Shown here: positions 36,078 through 45,282 of the stretch, piece by piece
How the letters are laid out: each line of letters opens with the position of its first letter
How positions within the stretch are numbered: the first letter of the stretch is position 1
Translations under genes and position numbers: made by a program
Assembly: GCA_039919885.1 (NCBI GenBank)
Contig: JBDSEV010000037.1
Span: 38,333 to 102,332, forward strand
Reading direction: 5' to 3'
Length of the DNA stretch: 64,000 bases
From: JACMLD01 sp039919885
GTDB taxonomy: Bacteria > Bacteroidota > Bacteroidia > Chitinophagales > Chitinophagaceae
Notes under the pieces: generated by a model
What the model saw: the letters and a program-made list of their open reading frames with translations, nothing else
What the model was told of the DNA's origin: nothing
The model's database searches: none

Positions 36078-39000
36078 CTATTCAGTAATATTTGTTGTAT
36101 GCACTTTATGCTTTCCAGAAATATACGTGTACACGGCCGGAATTACCAGCAGCGTCAGGACCAGTGAAAACATGATACCACAAACTACTACAATACCCAG
36201 CGGAATACGGCTGGTTGACGCCGCGCCCAGGCTTAAAGCGATGGGCAGTGCTCCAAAAGAAGTGGCCAGGCTGGTCATTAAAATTGGCCGCAATCTTTGC
36301 GTTGCCGCTTCCACCACGGCTTCCATCTTCGGCAATCCGATCTCTCTTTTCTTATTGGCAAATTCCACAATGAGGATGCCGTTTTTGGTTACCAGGCCAA
36401 TGAGCATAATCATGCCGATTTCCGAAAATATATTGAGGGTTTGGTTGAACACCCATAAACTCAGCAGTGCGCCTGCAAGCGCCAGCGGCACGGTAAGCAT
36501 AATGGTAAACGGATCAAAGAAACTTTCAAACTGTGCCGCAAGCACCAGGTAAATTAATACCAGCGCCAGGCCGAAGGCAAATAGTATATTGGAGGAACTC
36601 TCCACGTAGTCGCGTGAGGGCCCGGATAAAGAAGTCTGGAAAGTTTCGTCCAGCATTTTATCTGCAATCACCTGCATTGCCTTGATGCCATCACCAATGG
36701 TTTGCCCTTCTGCCAGTGAAGCCGAAATGGTGGCCGCTTTGTACCGGTTAAAATGATACAGCGTCGAGGGGCTGCTACTCGTTTCCATGTGTACGACCGC
36801 ATTAAGCGGAATATTCTGCCCTGCGTTGTTTCTTACATACAGCCGTTCAATATCAAGCGGTTTATTGCGGTCGGACCGGTCTACCTGCGCTATCACCTGG
36901 TACTGGTAACCATTCTGGATAAAATAGGCCAGTCTTCCCCCGCTGAATGCGGCCTGCATCGCAGAAATAACATCCTGGGTTGACAAGCCCAAGTCTTTTA
37001 TTTTCATCCGATCGAGCGTAATCTGTACTTCGGGTTTATTGAATTTCAGGTTTACATCGGCGTTAGAAAAAGTTTTGTCTTTGCGGACTTCTTCCAGGAA
37101 TTTAGGAATAATTTCTTTTAATTTATTGATGTCCTGGTTTTGTAAAATAAATGACACGGGCAAGCTTCCGCGGGAACCTGCTCCAACGGAAATCGTTTGT
37201 TCCTGCACAGCAAATATGCGGGTATCATTAAACCGCCCCAGTTTGCGTTGCAGATCGTTTGCAATATCTGCCTGGCTGCGGGCGCGGAATCCGGGTTCAA
37301 TTAATCCGAGGCGTGGTTGCGTTGTATTTACGCTGCCGCCGCCCCCACCGCCACCCGGTGTGCGCATAAATACAAAATCCCTTTCAGCAACTGAATCGTA
37401 GAGGTAATCGAAAATGCGATCTGCGTAGTCCTGCATATAACTATAGCTGGTACCTTCTGCAGCCGTTACGGTAAAGCGTATGCTGCTTCGGTCTTCCAGC
37501 GGGGCGATTTCACTTTTTAAGGTACTCATCGTTAGCCAGATGATGGCGGCGCAAACGGCAATGATTACCCATGCCAGCCAGCGCAACCGCATAAAACCCT
37601 GCAATAATCTTTTATATCCGTTTTCCATGCCGGTGAAGAACGGTTCTGTTTTTTTATAAAACCAGCCATGTGAACTGTCTTTGCGCGTGAGGTAAACATT
37701 CAGTACAGGTGTAATGGTAAGCGATACAAATGCAGAAATGAGTACTGCCGCGGCTAATACTACCCCAAATTCCCTGAACAGCCTTCCAACAAAACCTTGC
37801 AGGAAAATTACCGGTAGAAAAACAATAGCAAGTGTTATTGAGGTTGAAATAATGGCAAAAAATATTTCCTTGCTGCCTTCCATCGCCGCCTTGCGGATGG
37901 GAAGCCCTTCTTCCATTTTACGGAAAATATTTTCTGTTACTACGATACCGTCGTCTACCACCAGGCCGGTAGCCAATACAATACCCAATAAGGTAAGAAT
38001 ATTGATAGAAAAGCCTGAGATGTACATAATGAAAAACGTAGCCACCAATGAAATCGGAATATCTATCAGCGGGCGGATGGCTATGAGCCAGTCGCGGAAG
38101 AAAAAGAAAATCACCAATACCACCAGCACAAAGGCAATTACCAGCGTTTCTTTAACTTCAGAAAGTGAGTTGCGGATATTTTTTGTATTATCTATCAGTA
38201 CGTTTACTTCAATATCAGATTTGTTGCCTTTTTTTATTTGTTCAAATCTTTTATAAAATTCATCTGCGATGCGAATGTTGTTGGCACCCGGCTGCGGAAT
38301 AATGGCCAGTCCTACTGCGTTTACGCCATTGTATTTCCAGCTTTGCTCAAGGTTTTCCGGCCCGAGCTCTACGCGCGCAATATCACCGAGGCGTACGATG
38401 CCGGTACTGTCTTCGCGAATGATCAAATCGCGGAATTGTTTTTCCGATGTAAGCCGTCCCAGGGTGCGTATCAGCATCTCCGTATTATCGCCATATATTT
38501 TGCCGGGCGGCAGTTCAACATTTTCTGTATTGAGCGAAGTACGAATGTCAGTAAACGCTACACCGTACGCATTCATTTTGTCGGGGTTTAGCCATACCCG
38601 CATGGCATATCTTTTTTGCCCGAATATATTTACGGAACTAACGTCGTCGATTGTCTGTAATTGCTGTTGCAGTACATTTTCTGCGTAGTCGCTTAATTCA
38701 AGCAGGCTTTTTGTGCGGCTCTGCACTGCCAGGATCAATATAAAATCACTGTTAGCGTCTGCCTTACTGATAACTGGTGGCGCATCAATATCCTGCGGCA
38801 GGCTCCTGGCGGCTTGTCCCACTTTATCACGCACATCGCTGGCGGCCGCTTCCAGGTCAACGCCCAAATTAAATTCAACCGTTATATTGCTGTTGCCCAG
38901 TGAGCTGGAAGAAGTTACCGTGCGGATGCCCGGTATACCGTTGATTTGTTTTTCGAGCGGCTCGGTAATCTGGCTTTCCATGATATCCGGGTTGGCGCCA

Positions 39001-39155
39001 GTATAGGAAGTACTTACAGAAATAATTGCAGGGTCAATGGCCGGGTAATCACGCACCGCCAGGAAAGTATAGCCCACCACGCCAAACAGGATGATCATCA
39101 GGTTCATCACTGTGGCTAGCACCGGCCGTTTTAATGATAGTTCCGAAATATTCAT
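36078..39155 (-). CDS. RND multidrug efflux permease (HAE1 type)
   Basis: 1025 residues, the full length of AcrB-type pumps, with a membrane segment at residues about 12-30 followed by a large periplasmic loop, then clustered helices. The proton relay Asp pair is in ATGLVVDDGIVVTEN (helix 4), and the Lys partner in GLVTKNGILIVEFAN (helix 10). The periplasmic loop contains a run of seven glycines (RTPGGGGGGGSV, about residue 585-596) not usual in AcrB. It begins 89 bases after the adaptor gene and precedes the TolC gene by 132 bases, giving a complete operon. It is predicted to export hydrophobic compounds; the substrate is unknown. Confidence 0.97.
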   Translation of the reverse strand: MNISELSLKRPVLATVMNLMIILFGVVGYTFLAVRDYPAIDPAIISVSTSYTGANPDIMESQITEPLEKQINGIPGIRTVTSSSSLGNSNITVEFNLGVDLEAAASDVRDKVGQAARSLPQDIDAPPVISKADANSDFILILAVQSRTKSLLELSDYAENVLQQQLQTIDDVSSVNIFGQKRYAMRVWLNPDKMNAYGVAFTDIRTSLNTENVELPPGKIYGDNTEMLIRTLGRLTSEKQFRDLIIREDSTGIVRLGDIARVELGPENLEQSWKYNGVNAVGLAIIPQPGANNIRIADEFYKRFEQIKKGNKSDIEVNVLIDNTKNIRNSLSEVKETLVIAFVLVVLVIFFFFRDWLIAIRPLIDIPISLVATFFIMYISGFSINILTLLGIVLATGLVVDDGIVVTENIFRKMEEGLPIRKAAMEGSKEIFFAIISTSITLAIVFLPVIFLQGFVGRLFREFGVVLAAAVLISAFVSLTITPVLNVYLTRKDSSHGWFYKKTEPFFTGMENGYKRLLQGFMRLRWLAWVIIAVCAAIIWLTMSTLKSEIAPLEDRSSIRFTVTAAEGTSYSYMQDYADRIFDYLYDSVAERDFVFMRTPGGGGGGGSVNTTQPRLGLIEPGFRARSQADIANDLQRKLGRFNDTRIFAVQEQTISVGAGSRGSLPVSFILQNQDINKLKEIIPKFLEEVRKDKTFSNADVNLKFNKPEVQITLDRMKIKDLGLSTQDVISAMQAAFSGGRLAYFIQNGYQYQVIAQVDRSDRNKPLDIERLYVRNNAGQNIPLNAVVHMETSSSPSTLYHFNRYKAATISASLAEGQTIGDGIKAMQVIADKMLDETFQTSLSGPSRDYVESSSNILFAFGLALVLIYLVLAAQFESFFDPFTIMLTVPLALAGALLSLWVFNQTLNIFSEIGMIMLIGLVTKNGILIVEFANKKREIGLPKMEAVVEAATQRLRPILMTSLATSFGALPIALSLGAASTSRIPLGIVVVCGIMFSLVLTLLVIPAVYTYISGKHKVHTTNITE

Positions 39156-39244
39156 ACTAAGACACGGGCTGATTTTTTATTAAAACATGCTGGCTGGTAC
39201 TGCATGATGAAACCATATTATATACAAGGAACGGCGGTTAGGTA

Positions 39245-40324
39245 CTATTGCGGCTTAGACAACTGCTCCAACGTCTTTACACTCCGCACTTTCAATTGCG
39301 CTTTCGGCCGCGCAAACATTACACCTGTTACTACCACGCTGTCTCCTGGTTCAATACCAGACAATATTTCTACATTGTTACTCTCGCGGATGCCTGTTTT
39401 TACATTCGCAAAAGAAGCCAATCCATTTTTTACAAGTATCACCTGGCTATTTTTATCGTCCGGTATGATAGAATTGGTGGGTATCATCACTGCTTTTTTA
39501 TTACCGCCGCCTTCAACAAATACTTTCACATAAGCGCCGGGATTCGCCGTCCCATTTTGCAATATCGCTCTTACTTTAAGGTTACGCGTAGCAAGGTTTA
39601 CCTGTGGCTCTGTAGCAATCACCAGTGCTTTTTTCCTGGTCTGGTTGGCAGCATCCACTTCTACATCTACCAGGTTTCCTTTCTTTATCATCGCGCTGTA
39701 CTCTTCCGGTATGGTAAAATCAATTTTTACTTTTTGTACCTGTTGTATGGTAACAATAATGGTTGCGGCAGTAACAAAAGCACCCGGGCTTACCTGCCGG
39801 AGACCAAGCACACCGCTGAAGGGTGCACGTATGACGGTTTTATCGATTAATGTTTGGGTATACCGGATATCTGCGTTGAGCCCATTTACCTGGTTAAGCA
39901 CGTTGTCGTAATCTGCCTGGTTAAGACCATTGACGTCCAGCAATTTCTTGTAGCGGGCTTCCGTTTTTTGAGCGAGGTCCAGTTGAACTTTATTCTTTGA
40001 TAATTGCGCCTGCAAATCGGCGTCGTTGATGCGTGCGATGACAGTGCCCTGCGAAACGGAACTGCCTTCCGCCACATTAAGGTATGTAAGGCGACCGCTG
40101 ACTTCAGGATGTAACTCTACAAACTCGTTGGCCACTACGCTGCCATTCGCTTCCACACTGTTGGTGATACCCTGCTGACTGGCAATGATAACATCCACCA
40201 CCACGGGCGGATTTTCCTTAGGTTTCGGTGTTTCCGGCTTCCCCTTACACGCGATCGTACCTACAACAAAACATCCGATAAAATACAAAGGAACAAATCG
40301 TACCCGCGGACTTTTATAAAACAT
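39245..40324 (-). CDS. RND efflux periplasmic adaptor lipoprotein
   Basis: 359 residues from ATG 40324; a longer reading from 40396 is less likely because it lacks any signal in the extra part and the promoter -7 element is at 40357-40364. The N-terminus has a lipobox (GTIAC, Cys near 26). The biotinyl-lipoyl-like halves are ELHPEVSGRLTYLNVAEGSSVSQGTVIARI and APFSGVLGLRQVSPGAFV split by a helical hairpin (about 95-145). The beta-barrel and membrane-proximal domains follow. It bridges the pump and the TolC channel. First gene of the operon. Confidence 0.95.
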   Translation of the reverse strand: MFYKSPRVRFVPLYFIGCFVVGTIACKGKPETPKPKENPPVVVDVIIASQQGITNSVEANGSVVANEFVELHPEVSGRLTYLNVAEGSSVSQGTVIARINDADLQAQLSKNKVQLDLAQKTEARYKKLLDVNGLNQADYDNVLNQVNGLNADIRYTQTLIDKTVIRAPFSGVLGLRQVSPGAFVTAATIIVTIQQVQKVKIDFTIPEEYSAMIKKGNLVDVEVDAANQTRKKALVIATEPQVNLATRNLKVRAILQNGTANPGAYVKVFVEGGGNKKAVMIPTNSIIPDDKNSQVILVKNGLASFANVKTGIRESNNVEILSGIEPGDSVVVTGVMFARPKAQLKVRSVKTLEQLSKPQ

Positions 40325-40356
40325 ATTTTTTTGTAGGCGATAGTTATATGAAAAAC

Positions 40357-40364
40357 CAAATATA
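40357..40364 (-). promoter_or_regulatory. Candidate -7 element of the efflux operon
   Basis: On the - strand it reads TATATTTG, a full TAnnTTTG match, 32 bases upstream of the adaptor ATG at 40324. A TTG lies 16 nt further upstream, shorter than usual, so the -33 part is uncertain. Confidence 0.45.
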
Positions 40365-40572
40365 GAGAGAATTGCTGCGACAATGAAGAAAAGCACGGTC
40401 TTAGAACGGGCAGACTCATTAAAAAATGGTTAAGACAGCTGATGCGGTAACAGCATGCAATACACAGCGCCCCGGTCAATTGTTTCAGATAATCCAGATT
40501 TATTTGAACGGTGTTCTATTAACACCGCTAATGTGCTGTTTTTGTATTTTCTTTGCCCTCAAACATGCAGCA

Positions 40573-41088
40573 ATGAACCCTCAGGCAGGTATTGTAATGG
40601 GCAGCGACAGCGATCTGAATATTATGCAGGCTGCCGCGGACATTTTAAAAGAATTTGGCATTTTATTCGAGTTGACCATCGTTTCTGCCCACCGTACGCC
40701 CATGCGCATGGTAGAGTACGCGCGTACTGCGCGGGAGCGCGGTTTAAAAATCATTATTGCGGGAGCAGGCGGCGCGGCCCATCTTCCAGGGATGATTGCT
40801 TCCATTACTTCACTGCCTGTTATTGGTGTACCCATAAAATCTTCTAATTCTATTGATGGCTGGGATTCTGTTTTGTCCATTCTGCAGATGCCCAACGGCA
40901 TACCAGTAGCCACCGTTGCATTGAACGCGGCAAAAAATGCAGGCATCCTGGCCGCTACCATCATTGGCGCTTTTGATAATGCAATGGGCGATAAAGTGAC
41001 CGCCTACAAAAAACAACTTGAAACTGAGGTCCTCGCCAAAGCAGGCAAGCTAAAAGCCGGCGGATGGCAGAATTCTTTTGATGTATAA
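40573..41088 (+). CDS. purE: N5-carboxyaminoimidazole ribonucleotide mutase
   Basis: 171 residues from ATG 40573. Family motifs: GIVMGSDSDLNIM, VSAHRTPMRM (with the catalytic His), IAGAGGAAHLPGMIAS, and NAAKNAGILAATII. It moves the carboxylate of N5-CAIR to carbon 4 in purine synthesis and works directly after PurK. The small size and the SDSD and AHR motifs fit class I PurE. The gene is the first reading unit after the efflux operon and is transcribed in the opposite direction to it. Confidence 0.97.
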   Translation: MNPQAGIVMGSDSDLNIMQAAADILKEFGILFELTIVSAHRTPMRMVEYARTARERGLKIIIAGAGGAAHLPGMIASITSLPVIGVPIKSSNSIDGWDSVLSILQMPNGIPVATVALNAAKNAGILAATIIGAFDNAMGDKVTAYKKQLETEVLAKAGKLKAGGWQNSFDV

Positions 41089-41386
41089 ATGGTGCAATTG
41101 CCCGCTTGCGCGAGAGCAGTGTTCCGCTTACGATGATCAAAAAAAGTTTATCCTTCTACCGATGAACTGGTAAACACCGCTTATTTTTCCTATCGGTGCT
41201 AAAAGCGCAATCTCCCTAAGCACTGCTGCCAGCCATACAAAACCGCACCCAATCCCTCAACCCATTGATACGGCACAACCCAATAGCCCCCGAAGTTTAA
41301 CAGAATCGTGCAGCCTGCATGTGTAATTAGCAGTATACTTGCATCGTTGTATAAACAGCGTAACTTTATAACACAACCCTGATTTT

Positions 41387-42283
41387 ATGACAAAAGCGCA
41401 GGAAACAGATTTTGAAGCAAAAAAAAATATCCAGGCGGGGTCGATAACCCTTGGCATACTGATCGTCATATTCCTCTTCCTTTTTTTAGTAGGTTGGACA
41501 ACACCTGCTGTTACCCAGCCCTTGCCGGAAGAAGGCATCGAGGTAAACCTTGGCAATAGTGACGCCGGTTTGGGCAATGACCAGGCATTTGAGCCTGGAA
41601 AACCTGCCCCGCAAGATCAGCAGCAGTACACGCCGCCCCGGCCGGTAGAAACCCAAAAAGAAGATGTGAAAGATCCTTTGTCGAATGACAAAGACGAGGA
41701 CGCCCCGGAAATAAAAAAACCACCGGTGGTAAAGCCCGAAGCAACTAAGGTTGCGGACAAAGAAGAACCGAAAAAAATTACACCAAAGAAAATAGAATCC
41801 GTTACGCCCCCCGCTCCGGTGGTAGCCAAACCAAAGGCAGTTTTTAAAGGGGTTAACGGAACTGGTACCGGTGGCAACGAGGCTGACTCGTATAAAAAAG
41901 GTGGCAGCGAAGGCGTGGCTGGCGGCAAAGGCGACCAGGGCAGACCGGGCGGAAATCCAGACAGTAAAAATTATGAAGGCAATGGTGGACGCGGCAACTC
42001 CGGGGTAAGCATTTCCCGCGGATTGCAGGGACGGTTTTTTACCAAGGTCTACAATTACCAGGGAGATTTCGATGAAAACGCGAAGGTGGCCATCGATGTT
42101 CGGATCGATAAAAATGGTAATGTGCTCAGTGCCTCCTACCAGCCCAGGGGTTCTACCACATCTTCCGCATCTTACAAAGACAAAGCAATAGAGATAGTTA
42201 AGAAATCGAAATTAAATGCAAGTCCCGGTAACGAAGACGAGCAAACCGGTACCGTAATTATTAATTTCAAGATCAACAATTAG
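41387..42283 (+). CDS. TonB-like energy transducer
   Basis: 298 residues. One transmembrane helix near the N-terminus (about residues 18-42, ITLGILIVIFLFLFLVGW) is followed by a Pro/Lys/Glu-rich spacer (about 60-150), a Gly/Asn-rich stretch (about 150-205), and a C-terminal domain of about 85 residues with KVAIDVRIDKNGNVLSA and GTVIINFKI that fits TonB/TolA-like folds. It probably connects an inner-membrane ExbBD motor to the outer membrane. No ExbB or ExbD gene is present in this window upstream. A terminator follows. Confidence 0.78.
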   Translation: MTKAQETDFEAKKNIQAGSITLGILIVIFLFLFLVGWTTPAVTQPLPEEGIEVNLGNSDAGLGNDQAFEPGKPAPQDQQQYTPPRPVETQKEDVKDPLSNDKDEDAPEIKKPPVVKPEATKVADKEEPKKITPKKIESVTPPAPVVAKPKAVFKGVNGTGTGGNEADSYKKGGSEGVAGGKGDQGRPGGNPDSKNYEGNGGRGNSGVSISRGLQGRFFTKVYNYQGDFDENAKVAIDVRIDKNGNVLSASYQPRGSTTSSASYKDKAIEIVKKSKLNASPGNEDEQTGTVIINFKINN

Positions 42284-42336
42284 CGGTAGTGGTGGCTAAT
42301 TAAGAAAATATAGTTTCGTTTAGAACTTATAAAAAT

Positions 42337-42375
42337 AAAAAAGGGTGATGCCAGGACTGGTATCACCCCTTTTTA
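42337..42375 (+). terminator. Terminator after the TonB-like gene
   Basis: A stem of 11 bp with one G/T pair (42343-42353 with 42358-42368, loop 42354-42357) is followed by a T-rich run. It lies 60 bases after the stop. The remaining 200 bases before folC hold no recognised feature apart from the -7 element. Confidence 0.85.
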
Positions 42376-42572
42376 TTGTTGCGAATAAACCAGACAACAA
42401 GAAAGCATTGTTCCATCGCAACGTTATATGCAGCATGGGCGAATTGGCAACGGCAAGCTTGCAAACCCTGTAAAACCATTTTTGCAGTTCTGGCAGCCCG
42501 CGGCGAATGTATATTGGGACAGAGATAAGGAACAACCAGTGTAAACCACGAATCAAAAACTTTGAACTGTCT

Positions 42573-42580
42573 TATATTTG
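42573..42580 (+). promoter_or_regulatory. -7 element directly before folC
   Basis: TATATTTG matches TAnnTTTG exactly and ends only 7 bases before the folC ATG at 42588. Transcription from it would start within a few bases of the ATG. No proper -33 element is seen. Confidence 0.45.
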
Positions 42581-42587
42581 CAGCCCC

Positions 42588-43883
42588 ATGACCTACCAGC
42601 AAACCCTGGACTATCTTTTTACCAAGCTCCCGATGTACAGCCGCATAGGCGCCGCTGCATTTAAAGCAGATCTCACTAATACCATTGCGCTGTGCGAAGC
42701 GTTGGGCAACCCACAGCGGAAGCTGAAATGTATTCATGTGGCGGGCACCAACGGCAAGGGCTCCACCAGCCACATGCTTGCCGCCATTTTGCAGTCGGCA
42801 GGCTACAAAACCGGGCTCTATACCTCCCCGCACCTGAAAGATTTCAGGGAGCGGATTAAACTGGACGGCGAAATGATCCGGGAGGATTTTGTGGTTGATT
42901 TTGTTGAACGTATTACGCCGCTGATAATTTCAATTGAACCGTCTTTTTTTGAAATAACCGTGGCCATGGCGTTCGATTATTTTGTTCAGGAATCGGTTGA
43001 AGTAGCGGTAATAGAGGTTGGACTGGGTGGTCGTTTAGACAGCACCAACATTATCAACCCCGTACTTTCTGTAATTACCAATATCGGTTGGGATCACATG
43101 AACATGCTGGGTGATACCCTGGAAAAAATTGCTTTTGAAAAAGCCGGCATCATTAAGCCGGGGGTGACGGTTGTGCTGGGTGAAACGACGCCGGCAACAA
43201 AAGTGGTTTTTGTCGCAAAGGCAGCGCAGGAAGGCGCACCGCTGCAATTTGCTTCCGAACAGCTCTATGTAACAGACTGGCACGAAGAAACCCGATCTTT
43301 ACTGGTAACCGTAGCCGAAAAAAGAAATGATGAGCGGGCAGACTATGAACTGGATCTACAGGGAATCTACCAGCTTAAAAATATCCTCACCGTGCTTTCC
43401 GCGGTAAAAACATTGCAACAACAAGGATGGACCATTCCCCAGGCTGCTATCGTAAAAGGATTAGCACATACAAAAAAAATGACCGGCTTTTACGGCAGAT
43501 GGGATATTGTTCACCGTGAGCCGCTGCTGGTGCTGGACGTTGGCCACAATGAAGACGGCATGCGCCAGATTGCAGAACAGATTGAGATAACGGATCATGA
43601 AGATTTGCACATTATTATCGGCCTGGTAAAAGACAAGGAAGTGGATAAAGTATTATCGCTATTGCCCAGGCAGGCTATTTATTATTTTACGAAAGCACAG
43701 ATACCCCGCGCGCTGCCGGAGGACCAGCTGGCAGAAAAAGCTGCTGCGCTGGAACTGAACGGCACGCATTACCCGGATGTAAACACCGCGCTGAAAAAGG
43801 CATTGGCCCACGCAAAGAAGAAAGACCTGGTACTGGTTTGCGGCAGCGTATTTCTAGTAGGCGAAGTGCTCCTTGATTTTTAA
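42588..43883 (+). CDS. folC: Bifunctional folylpolyglutamate synthase/dihydrofolate synthase
   Basis: 431 residues from ATG 42588, where the family N-terminus MTYQQTLDYLFTKLPMY begins. The P-loop is HVAGTNGKGSTSHML (about residues 50-64), followed by YTSPHLKDFRERI, VEVGLGGRLDSTN and the Mur-ligase central-domain phrase GWDHMNMLGDTLEKIAFEK split by ordinary spacing. The C-terminal domain has LVLDVGHNEDGMRQI. It adds glutamates to folates and makes dihydrofolate from dihydropteroate. In related genomes it often follows a TonB gene, as here. Confidence 0.96.
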   Translation: MTYQQTLDYLFTKLPMYSRIGAAAFKADLTNTIALCEALGNPQRKLKCIHVAGTNGKGSTSHMLAAILQSAGYKTGLYTSPHLKDFRERIKLDGEMIREDFVVDFVERITPLIISIEPSFFEITVAMAFDYFVQESVEVAVIEVGLGGRLDSTNIINPVLSVITNIGWDHMNMLGDTLEKIAFEKAGIIKPGVTVVLGETTPATKVVFVAKAAQEGAPLQFASEQLYVTDWHEETRSLLVTVAEKRNDERADYELDLQGIYQLKNILTVLSAVKTLQQQGWTIPQAAIVKGLAHTKKMTGFYGRWDIVHREPLLVLDVGHNEDGMRQIAEQIEITDHEDLHIIIGLVKDKEVDKVLSLLPRQAIYYFTKAQIPRALPEDQLAEKAAALELNGTHYPDVNTALKKALAHAKKKDLVLVCGSVFLVGEVLLDF

Positions 43884-43999
43884 GAGTGTAACAGAATGCA
43901 GGTGTATTGCCTGCCATTCTATAGATGACGAACGAAATTTGATAGTGTCGCTACAGTACACGCCCACGCAATGGCATCGTTAGCAATCTGATCGCGTTA

Positions 44000-44557
44000 T
44001 TACCTAAAAGCTATTTTCCCCATTTTCATGAGGGCGTAGAAAATGCAGTTGGTATGCAAAGACTGTTTTATCTCCTGCTTCATCAGCATTTCTGTGAGCC
44101 TGTCCACCGATACCAGCACAATCTCAATTTCTTCATTGCGATCCAGTTTTTGCTCACCTATTTTTTTTCCACCCGTGGCAAGAAATAGCGCTGTAAAATT
44201 ATTCAGCACGCCAGGGTTGGCCGCTATCCTGCCCAATGGTTCAATTTTATCAAATGCATAGCCAGTTTCTTCCTGTAACTCGCGTTGCATACCTGCAATG
44301 GGTTCTTCACCGGGATCTATAAAACCGCCCGGCGTTTCAAAAATAACTTCACCTATCGGGTGGCGGTACTGTTTCACCAGGATAACTTCTCCGGTTTCAG
44401 TAAAGGCCAGTGCAGTAGCAGTGGTGGGTAATTCTACCACAAAATAAGGATCAATAATGGTACCATCTGCCCGCTCGCAACGATCCTGCCTGGCGGTAAA
44501 ATAAATATGGTTACTGATATATTTGGTGGAGAGCGTTTTCCAAATCATTTGCTGCAT
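44000..44557 (-). CDS. Nudix hydrolase
   Basis: 185 residues from ATG 44557 (earlier in-frame ATGs at 44608 and near 44548 are possible). The Nudix box is GGFIDPGEEPIAGMQRELQEETGY (given as positions about 94-117; the key residues are Gly, Glu, the REL and the EE pair, all present). The region before it, TATALAFTETGEVILVKQYRHPI, is typical of ADP-ribose or NDP-sugar pyrophosphatases. It removes nucleoside diphosphate derivatives; the substrate is not clear. It lies 101 bases downstream of the DinB-like gene on the same strand. Confidence 0.9.
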   Translation of the reverse strand: MQQMIWKTLSTKYISNHIYFTARQDRCERADGTIIDPYFVVELPTTATALAFTETGEVILVKQYRHPIGEVIFETPGGFIDPGEEPIAGMQRELQEETGYAFDKIEPLGRIAANPGVLNNFTALFLATGGKKIGEQKLDRNEEIEIVLVSVDRLTEMLMKQEIKQSLHTNCIFYALMKMGKIAFR

Positions 44558-44658
44558 GTAGTTTTTATTAGTAGCGGAATTCCGAATGCAGTACAACCGG
44601 TGCGCCATCGGTACAACAATAATTTTTTCCTATTTTCCTGGTTGAGCGTTTTATGCGG

Positions 44659-45180
44659 TTACCATCCATGGCGTTCTCTCAAGGAGGTAACATGGGCCAC
44701 ATGGTGCCGGCCATGCCATGCATACATACCAAGCAGGTACCAAAGGGTCATTTGTTTACCGGTGCCGGGGTGCAACACAGTACGGTTCCATTCCTCGTCG
44801 GTAATATGCTTCAGCAATTCATACCAGCGGGTATGCAGGGCGTACAATAGGGTTATTGACACATTGGTAGGTAAGTAGTGGGTATCGCTCAATTCTGCCC
44901 ATAATTGTTCTTGATATGGCCGAATCGTGGGATTCTCTTCTGTCAGTCCAAGTTTAAACCGGCAATAAGCATTCATATGACTATCTGCAACATGGTGCAC
45001 CAGCTGCTTTACCGTCCACCCACCTTCCCGGTACGGCGTTAGTTGCTGTGCCTCGTCCAGGTTTAGCAGGGTATTTTCCAGCGATTGCGGTAAAAATTTA
45101 ATATCGTTCAGCCAGTGCTGTTTTTGTTTTTCAGAATATGGTTGCGGCGCATACGCACCGATCGGGTACCTCAAATCCAT
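44659..45180 (-). CDS. DinB/YfiT-like putative metal-dependent hydrolase
   Basis: 173 residues. DLRYPIGAYAPQPYSEKQ at the N-terminus, VKQLVHHVADSHMNAYCR in the first helix pair, and WHGRHHVAHVTSLRE at the end give the three His ligands of the DinB superfamily, in the YfiT/BstA-like subgroup. Members act as thiol transferases or metal hydrolases, often in stress or thiol metabolism. It is cytosolic. It lies 101 bases upstream of the Nudix gene and 102 bases downstream of the ABC ATPase gene. Confidence 0.88.
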   Translation of the reverse strand: MDLRYPIGAYAPQPYSEKQKQHWLNDIKFLPQSLENTLLNLDEAQQLTPYREGGWTVKQLVHHVADSHMNAYCRFKLGLTEENPTIRPYQEQLWAELSDTHYLPTNVSITLLYALHTRWYELLKHITDEEWNRTVLHPGTGKQMTLWYLLGMYAWHGRHHVAHVTSLRERHGW

Positions 45181-45282
45181 AGTTGGTTAATCCTTTAAAA
45201 TGATTCGCAATAAATATTCAAAAATATAGCGCGCTTTAATTGCTGCTGCCGCGCTGCATGCAACGTCCTGCCTGGTTTTTTT

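Noticed and set aside
37331..37353. Poly-glycine run in the RND pump as a possible sequencing error
   Set aside because: The frame stays intact before and after and the pump motifs are in order, so it is treated as real variation.
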